From assembly GCF_036700095.1 (NCBI RefSeq), contig NZ_CP144918.1, positions 1,241,001 through 1,305,000 of the forward strand: a stretch of 64,000 bases of DNA, read 5' to 3'. The stretch is from Pelagerythrobacter marensis (GTDB taxonomy: Bacteria > Pseudomonadota > Alphaproteobacteria > Sphingomonadales > Sphingomonadaceae). A model generated the notes under the pieces. The model was given only the letters and a program-made list of their open reading frames with translations. It had not been told where the DNA came from and did not search any database. A program made the position numbers and the translations under genes. Positions 16,560 to 27,600 of the stretch are shown one piece after another. Numbering within the stretch: the stretch's first letter is position 1; every line of letters begins with the position of its first letter.

Positions 16560-18335
16560 ATGAAAAAACTACTGATGACCCTGGCCATTCTGGCCATGTT
16601 TGTACCTGGTGGGGCGTCGGCGCAGGATTGGTGGAGCGACGATTGGGGGTATCGCCAGGCGATTTCGGTGGATGCCACGGGTGTTGTTGCGGGGGAGGTT
16701 GAGAATGCGCCGGTTCTGGTTCGGCTTCATGCGGGGAACGTCGATTTCACGCGGCTGAAGGACGATGGCAGCGATCTTCGCTTTGTTGCGGCGGACGGCA
16801 CGCCGCTGGATTTCCATCTGGAGAGCTTCAACCGCCAGGCGGAGATTGCGCTGGCCTGGGTGAAGCTGCCGGAAGTTTCGTCCGGGAGCCGGACGATCTA
16901 TGCCTATTACGGCAACGAGGGGGCTTCGTCGGCGCTTTCGCCGGCGGATACCTATGACGGCGAGCAATCGCTGGTCGTGCACTTTGCCGATGGCGCGGCC
17001 CCGCGCGACGAGACGGCCAATGCCAACACGATCGGCAGCTTCACGGGGCAACTGGTTCCCGAAGGCCTGGTCGCCGGCGGCGCGCGCTTCGATGGCGAGA
17101 GCCGGATGCAGGTTGCGGCGAGCCCGTCGCTGACCGTGCCGGCCGGCGGCGAGATGACGGTGTCGGCCTGGATCAAGCCGGCCGGCGAGATGCCGGCCGA
17201 TGCCGCGCTTTACACCAAGCTCGGCGCGGCGGGTTCGCGCCTGGTGATCGGCCTGCGCGGCGCGACGCCTTACGTCAGCGTCGACGGGGCGGAAGCGGCG
17301 GCGCCGGCGCCGCTGCCTTCGGGCAGCTGGGCGCATCTGGCGGTGACCGCCGGGGACGGCGCGGTGAGGCTCTATGTCGATGGCGCCGAAGCGGCGCAGC
17401 TGGCGGCGGACCTGCCGGCGCTGGGCGGCAGCGAGATCGTCGGCGCCAATGGCGAGCTGCCCGGCTTCATGGGCGATATCGACGAGCTGTGGCGCGCCAA
17501 CACCGCGCGGTCTGCGGACTTCGTCGCCTTTGCCGCCAACTCGCAGGGGCGCGATGCCGCTGTCGTCCAGGCCAGCGGCGAGGCGCAGGCGGCCGAGGAG
17601 GCCGGCGGGCACAATTATGTGAGCATCCTGTTCGGCGCGCTGACGCTGGACGCCTGGATCGTGATCGCGATCCTCACGGCGATGCTGGCCATTGCCATTG
17701 CGGTGATGGTGGCGAAGGCGGGCCTGCTGTCGCGGGTGGAGCGGGCGAACGATACCTTCCGCCAGGACTTCTACCGCAGTTCGGGCGAGGCGGGGCTGCA
17801 CGACGGGCTGGTCAACTCGGACAAGCTGAGCTGGCCCGAAGTGTCGACGCTGGGCCGCCTGTTCGCCGTCGGACGCGAGGAGACGCGCCAGCGGCTGGCC
17901 GAAGGGCGCCGCTCGGCGCGCGACCAGTTCGCGCTGGCGCCGCAATCGGTGGCGGCGATCCGCGCGGCGATGGATGCGCAGATGGCGCGCGAGGGGCAGC
18001 GTCTGAACGCGCGCCTGGTGCTGCTGACGATCGCCATCTCGGGCGGTCCGTTCCTGGGGCTGCTGGGCACGGTGATCGGGGTGATGATCGTCTTTGCCAG
18101 CGTGGCGGCGGCAGGCGACGTCAACATCAACGCGATCGCGCCGGGCATTGCCGCCGCGCTGCTGGCGACCGTGGCGGGCCTTGCCGTCGCGATCCCGGCG
18201 CTGTTCGGATACAACTGGCTGCTCTCCCGGGTCGAGAAGATCGAGACCGACAACCAGGTCTTCGTCGACGAGCTCGAGAAGCGTCTTGCCGAGACCTACC
18301 GCCCATCGTCCGCCGCCGCATCGGTGTCGGGCTGA
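16560..18335 (+). CDS. exbB: ExbB/TolQ proton-channel protein fused to DUF2341 and LamG-like domains
   Basis: 591 residues, far longer than the usual 230-residue ExbB. The signal peptide is 1-22, a DUF2341 region follows at about 43-125 (NAPVLVRLHAGNVDFTRLKD, SSGSRTIYAYYGN), and a LamG/concanavalin-like module at about 135-325 (PAGGEMTVSAWIKPAG, MGDIDELWRANTARSADFVA). A membrane helix spans 364-386 and the MotA/TolQ/ExbB domain about 480-560 (GPFLGLLGTVIGVMIVFASV, APGIAAALLATVAGLAVAIP). ExbB pentamers with ExbD use the proton gradient to drive TonB. The big N-terminal part would lie in the periplasm and might bind glycans or the exoprotein, which is inference. DUF2341 is known to occur on such proton-channel proteins. 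Confidence 0.9.
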   Translation: MKKLLMTLAILAMFVPGGASAQDWWSDDWGYRQAISVDATGVVAGEVENAPVLVRLHAGNVDFTRLKDDGSDLRFVAADGTPLDFHLESFNRQAEIALAWVKLPEVSSGSRTIYAYYGNEGASSALSPADTYDGEQSLVVHFADGAAPRDETANANTIGSFTGQLVPEGLVAGGARFDGESRMQVAASPSLTVPAGGEMTVSAWIKPAGEMPADAALYTKLGAAGSRLVIGLRGATPYVSVDGAEAAAPAPLPSGSWAHLAVTAGDGAVRLYVDGAEAAQLAADLPALGGSEIVGANGELPGFMGDIDELWRANTARSADFVAFAANSQGRDAAVVQASGEAQAAEEAGGHNYVSILFGALTLDAWIVIAILTAMLAIAIAVMVAKAGLLSRVERANDTFRQDFYRSSGEAGLHDGLVNSDKLSWPEVSTLGRLFAVGREETRQRLAEGRRSARDQFALAPQSVAAIRAAMDAQMAREGQRLNARLVLLTIAISGGPFLGLLGTVIGVMIVFASVAAAGDVNINAIAPGIAAALLATVAGLAVAIPALFGYNWLLSRVEKIETDNQVFVDELEKRLAETYRPSSAAASVSG

Positions 18336-18362
18336 GCGCGGGGCCGAACGGGGAGACGAGCG

Positions 18363-18770
18363 ATGCAAGTCCAGAAGAAGCGCAAGCCCTATGACGAGAT
18401 CAACGTCACGCCGATGGTCGATCTCACGCTGGTGCTGCTGATCATCTTCATCCTGCTGACGACGGCGGCGGTGCAGGGGATCAAGGTCAACGTGCCCAAG
18501 GCCAGCTCCTCGGTGAGCCTGGCCAAGCCGACGACCAAGGCGATCACGATCGACGAGCAGGGGCAGATCTATCTCGATACGTTCCCGGTGACGCTCGACG
18601 AGCTGGAATCGCAGCTGCGCACCTTCAAGGCGACGACCGAGGAGTTCCCGGTCGTGGTGAAGGGCGACCGGGTCACCCAGTACGGCCGGATCATGGAAGT
18701 GCTCGACGTGTGCAACCGCGTCGGCATCGACCAGCTCGGCCTCGTCAGCGAGCGGGTGCGCCCGTCATGA
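18363..18770 (+). CDS. exbD: ExbD/TolR biopolymer transport protein
   Basis: 135 residues. A short cytoplasmic N-terminus (QVQKKRKPYDEINVTPMVD) is followed by one membrane helix (about 20-38, LTLVLLIIFILLTTAAV) that starts with the essential proton-carrying Asp20. The periplasmic ExbD domain runs to the end. ExbD works with ExbB as the proton-driven motor for TonB. It lies 27 bp after exbB and overlaps the tonB start by four bases (ATGA), so the three are translationally linked and form a dedicated motor. Confidence 0.93.
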   Translation: MQVQKKRKPYDEINVTPMVDLTLVLLIIFILLTTAAVQGIKVNVPKASSSVSLAKPTTKAITIDEQGQIYLDTFPVTLDELESQLRTFKATTEEFPVVVKGDRVTQYGRIMEVLDVCNRVGIDQLGLVSERVRPS

Positions 18771-19465
18771 GCGAGCCGGTCCCCCCCTCCCGGTCCGAGA
18801 GGAAGGGACGCGCCCGCCAGGCGGGAGCGATCCTGGCCCCGATTGCCCTGATCGGCCTCCTGGCCTGGCTGATCTGGCCCGACGGCGATCTCTCGCCGGG
18901 CAGCGAGCGCTTCGTCACCGAGATCGAGATGCTCCAGCCCCCGCCGCCGCCCGAGCCGGCGCCGGAAGAGCCGATCATGGAAGAAGAAGAGGAGATCGTC
19001 GAGCCGAGCGAGGAACCGCCCAGCGAGACGCCGAGCGAAGAGCCGGTCGACCAGCCGCAGGACGCGCCCGACACCAGCGCCTCGAACCAGCTTGCCGGGC
19101 TCGACCGGCCGGCCGATGCGGGCTCGGACAACTTCCGCCTCGCAGCCGGCGGCGGCGGGGGCCTGTTCGGCCGCGGCACCGGCGGCGGCGGCGGCGGCCA
19201 GTGGGGCGCCTATATCGAAAGCCATATCCGCCGCGCCCTCATGCGCGATCCGCAAACCCGCGTCGCCAGGGGCTCGCTCAGGGTCCGGGTCTCCATCGCA
19301 GAGGACGGCCGCTTCACCGGCGCCACACTCCAGTCCTCCACCGGAAACCCCGAACTCGACGAGGCCGTCCGGAGAGTCCTCCAGAACCTCCCGCGCCTCA
19401 GCGTCGGACGACCACAGGACAGACCACCCCAAACCTTCGCCATCATCGATATGAAACGCAGTTGA
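18767..19465 (+). CDS. tonB: TonB-family energy transducer
   Basis: 232 residues. A basic N-terminus, a membrane helix at about 20-37 and a Pro/Glu-rich periplasmic spacer (about 56-105, PPPPPEPAPEEP then EEEEEIVEPSEEP) are followed by a Gly-rich stretch at 127-144. The C-terminal TonB domain covers about 145-232 with ARGSLRVRVSIAEDGRFTGA and STGNPELDEAVRRVLQNLP. TonB carries motor energy to an outer-membrane partner by grasping a TonB box. The receptors that usually need it are elsewhere, so in this operon its partner should be TpsB, the porin or TpsA itself. Confidence 0.92.
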   Translation: MSEPVPPSRSERKGRARQAGAILAPIALIGLLAWLIWPDGDLSPGSERFVTEIEMLQPPPPPEPAPEEPIMEEEEEIVEPSEEPPSETPSEEPVDQPQDAPDTSASNQLAGLDRPADAGSDNFRLAAGGGGGLFGRGTGGGGGGQWGAYIESHIRRALMRDPQTRVARGSLRVRVSIAEDGRFTGATLQSSTGNPELDEAVRRVLQNLPRLSVGRPQDRPPQTFAIIDMKRS

Positions 19466-19501
19466 GGCCCGGCAGGGCCGCAGATCCAGGGAATCGAATC
19501 T

Positions 19502-21055
19502 ATGAAAATCTCTTTTCGAGGCATTCTGATGTCTTGCGGCGCCGGGCTGGCCCTGGCCGCCGCGGCCCCGGCCTCGGCGCAATCGGACGATCCGGAGTTT
19601 TCGCTCGAACTCCTTCAGCTGATGGTCGACGAAGGGCTTCTGTCCGCCGAGAAGGCACAAGGCCTGCTCGACCGGGCGAAGGCGCGCGTGGAGGAGAAGA
19701 AGGCGCGCGAGATGGCCGAGGCCAATGCGATCGAGGTGCCCTATGTGCCCGAAGTCGTGCGCGAGCAGATCCGCGAGGAAGTGAAGGCCGAGGTCATCGC
19801 CAAGGCGCAGGAAGAGCGCTGGATCACCGCCGACCCGATCCCCGAATGGATCGACGGCATCGAACTGTCCGGCGACATCCGCCTGCGGCGCGAACAGGTC
19901 TATTTCAGCGACGACAACTACTTCGGCTTTCCCGATCTCCAGGCGATCAACGATGCCGGCGGCGTCGTCGAAGGCGAGGGCGTGCCCACGCTCAACACGA
20001 CCAACGATTTCGGGCGCTCGCTCTACCGCGCCCGCCTGGGCGTCAAGGCGCGGGTCGCCGATACCGTGGAGTTCGGCCTGCGGCTCGCCGCCGGCCGCGA
20101 CCGCAGCCCGATCTCGACCAATGCGCTGCTCGGCGAATACTTCCAGAAGGACGGTCTGTGGATCGACCGGGCATACCTGTCGGTGCGTCCGCTCGACGAG
20201 CTGACGCTCACCGGCGGGCGAATGCCCAACCCCTTCTTCTCGACCGATCTGGTCTGGGACGAGGATATCAATCCCGAAGGCGTGGCCGCCAATCTGCGCG
20301 TGCCGGTAACCGGCGACGTCAGGGTTTTCGCGACTGCCGGAGCGTTTCCCCTGGAATCGCGCCAGACCAATGTGGTGGATCTCGAACGCTGGATGTGGGG
20401 TGCCCAGGCCGGCGGCGAGGTGAAGGCCGGCGATCTCTCGTTCAAGGCCGGCGTCGCCTATTACGATTACCGCAATATGGAAGGGATCAAGAACGCGCAG
20501 GATTCGCGCCTGACCGACTATACCGCGCTGTCGGTCGTCGGCATCGGCAATTCCAAGTTCAACATCCGCAACGATGCGACCACCCAGCTGATCGGCCTGT
20601 CGTCCGATTTCGACGTGCTCAATGTCACGGCCTCGATCGGCTACCGGATGTTCGGCGATGTCGAAATGCGCCTGACCGGCGATTTCGCCCGCAACCTGGC
20701 CTTCGATGCCGAGGCGATCGCCGCGCTCGAATCCAGCTCCGCCGATCCGGGCGACACCGCGTGGCAGGTGCGTTTCGATCTCGGCACGCCGGTCATGGCG
20801 GACTTCGGCGACTGGTTCGTCGCCGGCGCCTACAAACGTCTCGAGACCGACTCGGTGCTCGACATCTTCACCGACAGCGATTTCGGCGCCGGCGGCACGG
20901 ACCTCGAAGGCTACGTCCTCGAGGGCGGCTTCGGCCTCTACCGCAACACCTGGCTGGGCGCCCGCTGGCTGTCCGCCGACGCGATCGACCGTGCCGCGCT
21001 GGTCCCCGTCTACGGCGCCGACATTCTGATGATCGATCTCAACGCAGCCTTCTGA
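19502..21055 (+). CDS. putative outer-membrane porin of the secretion operon
   Basis: 517 residues. The signal peptide is about 1-26 (ends APASAQ). A helical segment at about 35-75 with heptad character (SLELLQLMVDEGLLSAEKAQ, AKARVEEKKAREMAEA) could form an N-terminal coiled coil anchoring to the cell wall. The rest is beta-strand rich with alternating aromatic residues (DIRLRREQVYF, RSLYRARLGVKARVADTVEF, VRFDLGTPVMADF) and ends in AAF, the usual C-terminal Phe of barrels. It resembles the putative porin family of Bacteroidetes and Proteobacteria. The role in the operon is unknown: TonB partner, nutrient pore or assembly factor. It sits 36 bp after tonB and 5 bp before the next gene. Confidence 0.75.
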   Translation: MKISFRGILMSCGAGLALAAAAPASAQSDDPEFSLELLQLMVDEGLLSAEKAQGLLDRAKARVEEKKAREMAEANAIEVPYVPEVVREQIREEVKAEVIAKAQEERWITADPIPEWIDGIELSGDIRLRREQVYFSDDNYFGFPDLQAINDAGGVVEGEGVPTLNTTNDFGRSLYRARLGVKARVADTVEFGLRLAAGRDRSPISTNALLGEYFQKDGLWIDRAYLSVRPLDELTLTGGRMPNPFFSTDLVWDEDINPEGVAANLRVPVTGDVRVFATAGAFPLESRQTNVVDLERWMWGAQAGGEVKAGDLSFKAGVAYYDYRNMEGIKNAQDSRLTDYTALSVVGIGNSKFNIRNDATTQLIGLSSDFDVLNVTASIGYRMFGDVEMRLTGDFARNLAFDAEAIAALESSSADPGDTAWQVRFDLGTPVMADFGDWFVAGAYKRLETDSVLDIFTDSDFGAGGTDLEGYVLEGGFGLYRNTWLGARWLSADAIDRAALVPVYGADILMIDLNAAF

Positions 21056-21060
21056 GGGAC

Positions 21061-21633
21061 ATGAAAACGATGCTCCGCAAATCCAGTCTCATCGGCATTC
21101 TGCTGGCGTTCGGCCCTTCCGCCATGCAGACGGCGGCGGCCGCACAGGTGCCCCAGGCGCCGGCGGCCGTCGCCGACCCTTCCGCTGCGCAGGATGGCGC
21201 AGCCGGGAAGGAAGCGGGCGATCCCGCGCTCGAACGTCTCGAGGCCGAACTCGAACGCCAGCGCCGGATCGCCGAGAACGCCCGCTATCAGGTCGAGCGG
21301 CTGCGCGCCGAGATCGCGCTGAAAGACGAGCTGCTCGAACTCGGCCGGCAGCGTAACCGCGAACTCTACGAGACCGGCAACGAGATCCTGCAGCGCTATG
21401 CGGAAATGGATTTCGGCGATGTCGTTTCGGCGCGCGAACCCTTCGTTCAGAAGGGCCGGGTCGAACTCGAGAACAGCGTTCAGGATTACGAGGACGCGCT
21501 GCGCGCGGCCCGCTTCACCGGGGACACGCTGCCGCCCAGCGTCGAGGCGCGGATGCGCGAAGAACTGGCCCGGGCGCGCGGCGACGATGCCGGCCCACCG
21601 CCCCAAAGCACCCAAGACACCCAACCGGAATAA
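21061..21633 (+). CDS. periplasmic coiled-coil protein of unknown function
   Basis: 190 residues. A signal peptide (about 1-28, ending TAAAAQ) is followed by an Ala/Pro-rich linker and a long helix with heptads at about 52-110 (LERLEAELERQRRIAENARY, LRAEIALKDELLELGRQRN). A polar C-terminus ending QSTQDTQPE follows. No named family recognised. Its place between the porin and the 13-kb tpsA, with gaps of 5 and 29 bp, suggests a helper for export, such as a holdase or spacer between TonB and the pore. That function is inference. Confidence 0.6.
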   Translation: MKTMLRKSSLIGILLAFGPSAMQTAAAAQVPQAPAAVADPSAAQDGAAGKEAGDPALERLEAELERQRRIAENARYQVERLRAEIALKDELLELGRQRNRELYETGNEILQRYAEMDFGDVVSAREPFVQKGRVELENSVQDYEDALRAARFTGDTLPPSVEARMREELARARGDDAGPPPQSTQDTQPE

Positions 21634-21662
21634 GCCTTCGGCCCCCCCTGCGGAGACATCCC

Positions 21663-24600
21663 ATGCAGTTCCACCGCCTCTCTCGCACCGCTTTGCTGAC
21701 CGGCGCCAGCTTCGCCGCCCTTGCGACTTTCGGGACCGGCCCGGCCCGGGCACAGAACGTGCCCCAGGACGTGGTCTTCGGCGACATGATCGCGCTGACC
21801 GGCGGCAATGTCCAACTGCCCGACGGCACGTATGCCAAGTGGCAGGGGGCGGAGAACCCGGTCATCGGCACCGATGCCGACGGCAGCCCGCTAATGACGA
21901 TCAAGCAGACCCGGCAGAAGGCCCTGCTCGACTGGGAGAGCTTCAGCCTCAAGACCGAGGAAATCCTGGAATTCCAGCAGCAGGCGGCGGACTGGATCGC
22001 GGTCAACCGCGTGCATGGCGAACAGGCCAGCCAGATCGACGGCACCATCCGCGCGCCCGGCCGCGTGTTCATCTTCAACGATAACGGCGTGCTGTTCGGC
22101 GAAGGCGCGAACGTCGACGTGCGCCAGCTCGTCACCGGCAAGGGCGTGTCCGACGTGCTGGTCGACGGCGCCACCACGACCATCGTCCAGAAGGACGAGC
22201 GCGCCATTCTCAACTGGTCCGACATGTCGAGCCAGGCCGGCGAAATCCTGCGCTTCCAGCAGGAAAAGAGCGACTGGATCGCGATGAACCGCTCGCTCGC
22301 GGACGGCACCACCCGCCTCGCCGGCGACATCGAAGCCGACGGCCACATCTACCTCATCGCCCCCGAAGGCCTCGCCATCGCCGGATCGGTCGAAGCGCAG
22401 CAGGTCATCGCGTCGTCGCTCAACATGAGCGACAGGCAGTTCGAGGAGGGGCTCAACCGGTGCCTCGACTGCAACAACTCTCGCCACACCCCGCATTTCA
22501 GCAATAGCTGGATGCCGAACGTCTCGGCGTCCGTCGTGACCGGCGAGCAGATGGCCGAATGGCTGAGTTCGTCCGGGCCGACGGCGGTCAGCGAAGTGGT
22601 GGTTGAAGACAGCGCCACGATCGCCACCGGCGCGCTCGGCAAGATCATGCTGTTCGGCAATCACGTCACCAATGAAGGCATTCTTTCGGTCCGGGACGAA
22701 GGTCAGGTTATCCTCGCGGCGGGCGAGAATATCTGGCTCAACCTGGACAGCCGGGACGGCAATCGCTTCGAAGCCTTCGCCGGCCAATGGGACCCGGTCG
22801 CATTCAGCGGCAGTCCCGTATTTGCCAGAAAGATGCAGACCGTTCTGAGCGAGGCGGAGCAGCAGCTCTGGCTGGAACTGACAGGAACACTTTATCCGAT
22901 CGGCTATACGTTTTCACGCGAGGAGTGGGGAAACAGCAGCCGGGACATTGGGCCGATGCCCGCCCTGCTGCAGGAACGCATAGAGCGGATTGGCTTCGAG
23001 CATGCGCTGTCCGTGCAGAACACGGCGCGCAATAGCGGGATCATCCGCGCATCGCGTGGCGGCAATGTCGATTTCCGTGGCTGGCGGCTCGAGCAGATGG
23101 GCGCGATCGAGATGACCTCGACCGCCAGTTTCAGGGGCAAGATCAATCTGGACGCCAGGCTCTATGCCCATGAGAGGCACTGGACGGAGCGCGGCGATGG
23201 CCCGCCCGTTCCGAACAACGGCACCATCGTCTTCGGCGAGGGGAGCCTGACCCAGATCACGCCCGATCTGGAAGCCACCGATACCATTCCGCTCACCGAA
23301 GGCGACCAGTCGGTCGGGTCGCTCGTCCTCAACGCATTCCGCGTGCATATGCAGGACGATTCGATGGTCTATATGCCCAGCGGCACGGTCAATGTCTGGC
23401 TGGACGAGACCGAGTTCCTCGTCAGTGGCGGCCGCGGGATCGGGCAGAATCAGAACAACGAAACCGGTACGCGCTTCATGATGGAGCGCGGGGCGACGAT
23501 CGACCTTTCGGGGTGGGAATCGACCGTTCTGCCGATGGGCTATCATCAGGTGACGGGCAAGTTGTTCGCCGCGCAGCTCGCGGATTCTCCGCTGCAGCGC
23601 GAAGGGCCGTTCTACCGCAAGGAAATCACCGTCGACCGCCGCTACGGCACCGATCTCGCCAATTGGGAGAGCTTCGACAACCTCACCCAGGGCACGCTGG
23701 ACTGGTTCTTGACCGACGGCGGCAGCTTCGCCATCGACGCCGACAACGACTTCATCATGAAGTCGGGCTCGCTGATCGACGTGTCCGGCGGCAAGATCAC
23801 CTATGAGGCCGGGACGGTCACGACCACCTTGGTGCGCACACTCGACGGGCGGGTGATCGACATTCGCGAAGCCGATCCCGACCAGCTCTATATGGGGCTC
23901 GCCAACGAGTTCACCCAGTACGACCTGAAATGGGGTGAGCAGGAAACCTACCTCATCCCCTTCGTTTCGCCGACCCTTACGCGATACGAGGAAGGCTATG
24001 TCGAAGGCGGCAATGCCGGCAGCATCGATATCCTGGCGCCCGACGCGATCCTGCAGGGAACCGTGCTCGGCGGCGTCACCGTCGGCAAGTATCAGCGCGA
24101 GGACACGCCCGAGATGGGCAGCTTCACGCTCAACGATGCCGGCACCGAAGAGAACGAATACAAGGCCAACTCGCTGATCATCGCTGCGCAGGAGCAGCTC
24201 ATTTCGGCCAATTTCGGGATCACCGACAATCTGGAGGACGAGTTCGGCGACCTCTTCGGCGAGGAGTTCGACGAAGAGAACTATGCCGATGGCATTGTCG
24301 TGCCACCGACGGAAAAGACTTACGACAACACGGCGTTGCTGTCCGCCGGGTTCTTCGACCGCTCCGAAATGGGCAGTTATCTGCTGATCCAGAGCGGGCC
24401 GGAGCCCGACGCGGAGGGCAATCTTCCGCAATCGTCCGTGTTCGTGGAATCCGGCGTAGCGCTCGATCTGGGCACCGCTTCTTTCGATCTGCGCTCCGAA
24501 CGTGGCGGCGTGCAGTTCGACGGCACGATCCGCACCCTGGGCGGCGACGTTTCCATCTCCGGCGCGAGCCTGATCTTCGGTGCCGAAGCCGCGATCGATA

Positions 24601-27600
24601 CCAGCGCGGGCTGGTACAGCGAGTACGAATTGCTCGATAGCCGGCCGCTGCTCGACAATGCTCGGGTCGATGGTGGCGACATTTCGCTCGGCCAGGTGAA
24701 CGGCCGAGGGATCGCCGAGTGGCTGGAAGACGGGGTGATGATCCTGCCCGAAACGCTGCGGCTCAATCTCGGCGGCGGCGCCTGGGCGAAGCGCGACGGC
24801 ACGATCGTGCGCGGTAAGGGCGGCTCGCTCAGCGTCACCGCCTTCAATGTCACCGAAGTCGATCTATCGGCGCTCGACCATGCCGAGGCTCTGGGCCTTG
24901 GCGGAAACGGCGCGTTGTCGCTGTCGACGTCGCGCAGCCTCTTCATTGGCGAGAGCGGAACGGACTTTCCGCTTCCTCCCGGATGGGAGCAAGGCGAGCC
25001 GGAGCCGCCGATACCCGGCGTTCCGGGACCCGAACGGCCGGAGATTCCGCGCGATCCGATCGTGATTTCCCCTGACCTGTTCAAGGATAGCGGTTTTTCG
25101 GCGATCCACCTTTCCGGCGAACGGCTGATGGTTGCCCCCGGCACACGGATCGAGGCGACTCCGTTGGCCTTGCGGCTCAAGCCGGCGGGCATCGAGAATG
25201 GCGTGGCCCCCTGGCAGCTTGCCGAGACGGGGACCGCGATGAGCGACCTCGTCGAAGTGACGCATCGCCCGCTCGGAATGCGCCCGGAGGGCCTGCGCCG
25301 GGGGATGGACCTGTCTTTCTCCGCCGCCAACTTCGGCTACATCCAGAACGCCGACAATCCCGGCGCGGTGCTGGTGGGCGAAGGCAGCAGCATCGTCACC
25401 GAGGCGGGCGGAACGATCGGGTTCACTGTGCGGAACGGCCAGACGCTCGACATCCGGGGGACTGTCCAAGCCGATGGCGGCACGATCGCACTGACCAGCC
25501 AGGGCGACGGGGCGACGATCCGGCTTGGAAGCGAGGCGCGACTGCTCGCGCGCGGCGCCGCGGTCACCACCGATATCGTGACCAGCCCCGATGGCGGCGA
25601 ATGGCGCGACGGTTATGTGCTCGACGGCGGGACCATACAGTTTGGCGAGACCGTAACGGGAACCGGAAGCACTCTGCCCATCTTGGCGGTCGCAATCGAA
25701 GAAGGCGCCGTTCTCGACGTAAGCGGCGCGCAAGCGACGTTCGACATTGTGCCGGAAGACGGGAATGGCGGGCTTCGCGTTCCCACGACCATCGCCTCCG
25801 ATGGGGGATCGATAGAGATCACCGCGCAGGAGCTGGACATCGCGGGCGCACGGTATTTCGCGCAGGCGGGCGGATCGGGCGCCAGCGGCGGCAGCTTCCT
25901 CGTCGATTTCCGTGCCAGCTACGAAGGCGGTGACGGCGCGGATATCGGCGGGGTGTTCGACGCGTTCGAACAATATGCCGGCCGCGGCTTCATCGTGGAC
26001 AAGGAGGGCAACGAGGTCAGCTCGATTGTCGGAGTCGATCTCGGGCAGATTGCCTCCATCCTGTTCCGGCCCGTCGATATCGGCGATGGGCTGATCTTCA
26101 ACAGCAGGCAGGAATTCGTCGACTATTTCTCGCTCGTCAATCTGGATGCGGCGGGGATGCCACCGGCTCTGGTCGTCGGCGATCCGGACATCCCCTTCGA
26201 ATTCAGCGGCGCGAGCGCCAGCGTCGATCCCGGGCTGATCCAGGCCGCCGGCATCGTCGGCTTCCAGCCCAGCCCGCCTTACGACGGGCCGGAGACGGTG
26301 GCCCGCCTCCCGGTGGATTCGATCCTCGCAGGCGGTTTCTCCAACCTCACGCTCAGTGCCTCGCCCGGCATCGTCTTCGCCGGGGACGTCGCGCTCGGCG
26401 GCAGGAATGCGGACGGCGGATACCAGTTCGACAATATCACGCTCGCCACGCCCAATATCGTGGGGCTGGAAGGCGCGAACGTTACGCTGGAAGCCACGAC
26501 AGTCGATCTCAAGCTGCCCGAGGTTCGCACCCTGGCGCAGCTCAATCTCAACCAGGCGATCTATATCGCGGCGCTGGGCGGCACCAATGCCGGAGGCGCG
26601 GATTCGCAGGCCGTCTTCACCGCGCGCAGCGGCGTGCTGACCGATATCGCGCAAGCCAATTTCACCGGCTTCGGCACGGTCGGGCTGGAGAGCGACGGCG
26701 ATATTCGCTTGCGCGGATACAGCCGGTTCACGGATTCGCCAGAGCTGGTGGCTTTCCCCGGCCATCTTCGCACCACGGGCGATCTGCGTATCCGGGCCGA
26801 TCAGCTCTATGCCGCCAGCGGGCGGGACTTCCTGGTCAAGGCCGATCGCAGCATAACGGTGCTGCCGCAGACCGACGGGCAGGCCATCAATGGCACGCCT
26901 TATGAAGCCGCCGCAATCCTGACGCTGGAGGCGCCGCGCATCGTCCAGGGCGGGACCGTCCGCTCGCCGCTCGGCGCGATCGTGTTCAACGCGATCGACG
27001 ACGGCAGCGAAGGCGCCGGCACCGTCTCGCTGCTGGCGGGCAGCGTGACCTCGGTGTCGTCGGACGGCAATGTCGTGCCCTATGGCGCGCTGAACAATGG
27101 CGACACCTGGCTCGACCCTCTCTGGGTGCGGGATCCCCTGGATAACACCGGCGGCTCGGTCGACGATCGCGAGCTGCGGATCCTGCCCGAACGCGCGGTG
27201 ACGATCCAGGGCGCGGATATCGATCTGCAAGCCGGGGCGCAGGTTGACCTGTCCGGCGGCGGCGATCTGTTTGCGGGCGAATTCACGCCCGGCGTGGGCG
27301 GCACGCAGGACTGGCTGAGCGGCTATTTCGATCAGAATTACGATTGGGTCGAATCGGATGAGGTCTATGCCATTTTGCCTGGCTACGATGCCGATGTCGC
27401 CCCGGTCGGGGTAGGGGACGCCGGCCCGGCCGTGGGGCAGAAGGTCTATCTGTCGGGCGGCAGCGGGCTGGAGGCCGGCTATTACACGCTGCTGCCGGCG
27501 GAGTTCGCCCGGCTCCCCGGCGCGTTCAGAGTCACCGCGCATCACCAGTATGACGGCGATTACACCGACGTCCGGCTCGGCGAATCGCGGCCGCTCAACG

